Assembly (NCBI GenBank): GCA_903847285.1
Contig: CAINDH010000003.1
Span: 1-7,537 of the forward strand
DNA from: an uncultured Verrucomicrobia subdivision 3 bacterium
Lineage (GTDB): Bacteria; Verrucomicrobiota; Verrucomicrobiae; Limisphaerales; UBA11358
Reading direction: 5' to 3'
Length of the DNA: 7,537 nt
The notes under the pieces are model-generated. The model did not search any database, was not told the DNA's origin, and worked only from the letters and a program-made list of their open reading frames with translations. This document shows, one piece after another, positions 6,477 through 7,537 of this stretch. The position numbers and the translations under genes were made by a program. Position 1 is the stretch's first letter. Each line of letters opens with the position of its first letter.

Positions 6477-6496
6477 GACTCGGATACAGCCGTGTC
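6477..6496. promoter_or_regulatory. Imperfect inverted repeat, candidate distal activator site
   Basis: GAC-T-CGG (6477-6483) and CCG-T-GTC (6490-6496) form an inverted repeat with one mismatch per arm around a 6-base spacer. Its centre is roughly 130 bases upstream of the predicted sigma-54 start site. That is within the range where bacterial enhancer-binding proteins usually bind. There is no experimental or familial evidence for a specific regulator, and short repeats of this kind arise by chance. Confidence 0.25.
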
Positions 6497-6569
6497 AAGA
6501 AGTCGAACACACCCCGGCAAAACCCGTCAGTAATCAGACAACTCTCGGCAGGAATTGCCAATTATCATG

Positions 6570-6585
6570 AACAAATAGATTTGTT
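6570..6585. promoter_or_regulatory. 16-bp palindrome just upstream of the sigma-54 promoter
   Basis: AACAAAT-AG-ATTTGTT is a perfect 7-bp inverted repeat with a 2-base centre. It ends 8 bases before the -24 GG at 6594 and is centred about 41 bases upstream of the predicted start. This is closer than the usual activator position, so it could be a repressor operator, a second activator site or an AT-rich bend. The symmetry is visible; the role is inferred. Confidence 0.4.
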
Positions 6586-6592
6586 TTATCTC

Positions 6593-6608
6593 TGGCACGG
6601 AGATTGCA
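6593..6608 (+). promoter_or_regulatory. Sigma-54 (RpoN) -24/-12 promoter
   Basis: TGGCACG-GAGA-TTGCA matches every fixed base of the sigma-54 consensus TGGCACG-N4-TTGCA. The diagnostic GG (6594-6595) and GC (6606-6607) are separated by exactly 10 bases. Initiation is expected near 6618-6619, giving a leader of about 31 bases before ATG 6650. Such promoters need a AAA+ enhancer-binding activator. None is encoded in the window. Confidence 0.88.
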
Positions 6609-6649
6609 ATCAAGCTCCCACTATTAAAGACAAATCCTTCGAATCAGCC

Positions 6650-7009
6650 ATGAATAAAATCGCTGCCCAAGCCGAAGCCGAGCAGCTAAACGAAATCCGC
6701 GCCGCTAAGCGCGCCCAGTTGATGGGTCGCATCAAGGGCGGGGTGATTTTCCTCGTCATCGGGGCCGCTGCCATCACCGGGATGTGCTACCACAAGGAAG
6801 TGCAGTCTGCTATTTACGCCAAAATTGAAACTGCCAAACCTGCAAAATTCACATCCGCGACCGACAGTTCCACGGATACAAATAGCCTCGTCATTGGCAC
6901 TGGCTTGAAAGGCATGGCGCAGGCTCCGAACAAAGTTTCCGCCTCGCTCGCCACCGCACAGGCCAACGCGCAACTTCGGGATAGCATCATTGACCAGATT
7001 GCGAAATAA
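6650..7009 (+). CDS. Small single-pass membrane protein of unknown function, sigma-54 controlled
   Basis: A 119-residue protein that I do not recognise. Residues 1-29 are charged, helical and Ala/Glu/Lys/Arg-rich (IAAQAEAEQLNEIRAAKRAQL). One membrane helix lies at about 30-47 (GGVIFLVIGAAAITGMCY). The C-terminal 70 residues are polar and Ala/Ser/Thr-rich, ending in a helical-looking ATAQANAQLRDSIIDQIAK. The positive residues before the helix suggest the N-terminus is inside. I chose ATG 6650 because the in-frame ATG at 6470 would place coding sequence across the sigma-54 promoter, and residues before 6650 look non-coding. No Shine-Dalgarno is present. It stands alone: a terminator precedes it and a convergent CBS gene ends 9 bases beyond its stop, with no obvious terminator between. 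Confidence 0.7.
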   Translation: MNKIAAQAEAEQLNEIRAAKRAQLMGRIKGGVIFLVIGAAAITGMCYHKEVQSAIYAKIETAKPAKFTSATDSSTDTNSLVIGTGLKGMAQAPNKVSASLATAQANAQLRDSIIDQIAK

Positions 7010-7018
7010 TTTTGCCGC

Positions 7019-7468
7019 TTACGCCGTAACGCCGCCAGCGATGTAGCTTTCGAGCTGCTCAATGGCGGCGTTCTGCGTTGAGATGATCCAGTTCACCAAA
7101 TCGCCAATTGAGATGATGCCCGCCACCTGCCCTGCTGCCAGCACCGGCAGATGTCGGATACGGTATTCGCTCATCAGCCGCATACATTCTTCCACTGAAT
7201 CCTCCGGCGATACAGTGATAATTTCCTTGGGCATGATTTCCCACACCTGCGTCTGGCGGGAATTTTTTCCCTGCAACGCAATTTTACGGGCATAGTCGCG
7301 CTCAGTGAAGATGCCGGACAATTTTCCGCCGGACATCACCAGCAAAGCGCCGATGTTTTTTTCGGCCATCAGCTTGATAGCATCGAATACTGAGGTTTCG
7401 GGGTTCACGCTCCAGACCGTTGCCGTTTTATGGTGCAGAAGCGAACTGATGGGATAGGTCGTCTTCAT
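7019..7468 (-). CDS. Tandem CBS-domain protein
   Basis: A 149-residue stand-alone Bateman module with no attached enzyme or transporter domain, presumably cytoplasmic. The first CBS motif spans about residues 14-64 and ends in GIFTERDYARKI. The second spans about 79-129 and ends in GIISIGDLVNWI. Both contain the T/S-x-x-D signature that contacts adenosyl ribose and phosphate (T55-D58 and S120-D123), so adenine nucleotide or S-adenosyl ligand binding is likely. The family senses such ligands and regulates partner proteins; no partner can be named here. The start is ATG 7468, with no Shine-Dalgarno. The gene converges on the small membrane protein gene with only 9 bases between their stops. Confidence 0.93.
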   Translation of the reverse strand: MKTTYPISSLLHHKTATVWSVNPETSVFDAIKLMAEKNIGALLVMSGGKLSGIFTERDYARKIALQGKNSRQTQVWEIMPKEIITVSPEDSVEECMRLMSEYRIRHLPVLAAGQVAGIISIGDLVNWIISTQNAAIEQLESYIAGGVTA

Positions 7469-7472
7469 AGGT

Positions 7473-7496
7473 GTAAGGCAGTTATCTGCCTCTTAC
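7473..7496. promoter_or_regulatory. Palindrome overlapping the predicted CBS-gene -10 box
   Basis: GTAAGGCAG (7473-7481) pairs with CTGCC (7486-7490) and TTAC (7493-7496), with a 2-base bulge (TC, 7491-7492) and the loop TTAT. It ends 4 bases before the CBS start codon. Read as DNA it could be an operator covering the predicted -10 box. Read as RNA from an upstream start it would be a hairpin next to the start codon. It lacks a U-tract, so I do not call it a terminator. Confidence 0.4.
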
Positions 7497-7509
7497 TGGA
7501 AGATTACAA
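7481..7509 (-). promoter_or_regulatory. Candidate sigma-70-type promoter of the CBS gene
   Basis: On the minus strand, TTGTAA (7509-7504; 4 of 6 to the -35 consensus) and GATAAC (7486-7481; 4 of 6 to the -10 consensus) are spaced by 17 bases. Initiation about 7 bases further on, near 7474, would leave a leader of about 5 bases before ATG 7468. The match is modest. Confidence 0.35.
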
Positions 7510-7537
7510 GAGAAATGTTCCGTTACCGCCATCAACC

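Noticed and set aside
6470..6649. Upstream ATG (6470) for the small membrane protein
   Set aside because: The frame would pass through the palindrome and the sigma-54 promoter, and the added 60 residues look non-coding.

Overview
The window looks like a chromosomal, housekeeping-type segment of a Gram-negative bacterium. The most likely source is the Verrucomicrobiota (Pedosphaera/Limisphaera-like). This rests on recall, not on a search: the N-terminal 'LKLKRYEVPPPGFFNHF' region of the putative anti-sigma factor resembles proteins I associate with that phylum, none of the nine protein starts has a Shine-Dalgarno sequence, and a sigma-54 promoter is present. No integrase, transposase, phage gene, CRISPR array or rRNA is visible.

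Layout. At the left end is a tRNA-Ser(GCU) on the + strand (86-178). It converges on a minus-strand block read right to left: parA (2972-2193), an FAD/NAD(P)H reductase (2168-1452) and gcvT (1375-257). A hairpin with a T-rich tail (1397-1421) lies between the reductase and gcvT, and a 9-bp hairpin lies between gcvT and the tRNA. Upstream is a second minus-strand operon: a long-chain polyprenyl diphosphate synthase (5217-4168), an ECF sigma factor (4171-3548) and a single-pass membrane protein that is probably its anti-sigma factor (3551-3042). These three genes are joined by two 4-base ATGA overlaps and closed by a strong intrinsic terminator (2982-3020). The predicted parA promoter lies inside that terminator and would start transcription at the parA GTG.

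Divergent from the prenyl synthase is a + strand gene for an exported, outer-membrane-like protein (5345-6412) with its own strong terminator (6431-6462). A 237-base intergenic region follows. It carries a consensus-perfect sigma-54 promoter (6593-6608), a 16-bp palindrome just upstream of it and a more distal imperfect inverted repeat, all driving a small membrane protein of unknown function (6650-7009). Converging on that gene is a tandem-CBS protein (7468-7019), whose predicted -10 box lies inside a palindrome.

Functional picture. The metabolic genes cover one-carbon/glycine metabolism (GcvT), electron transfer (reductase) and quinone or carrier-lipid side chains (prenyl synthase). The prenyl synthase is coupled translationally to an envelope-type sigma/anti-sigma pair and divergently to an envelope protein. 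I see no single new multi-gene system. The most notable signals are regulatory: the sigma-54-controlled orphan small membrane protein, the promoter-in-terminator at parA, and the very short or absent leaders predicted for several genes.
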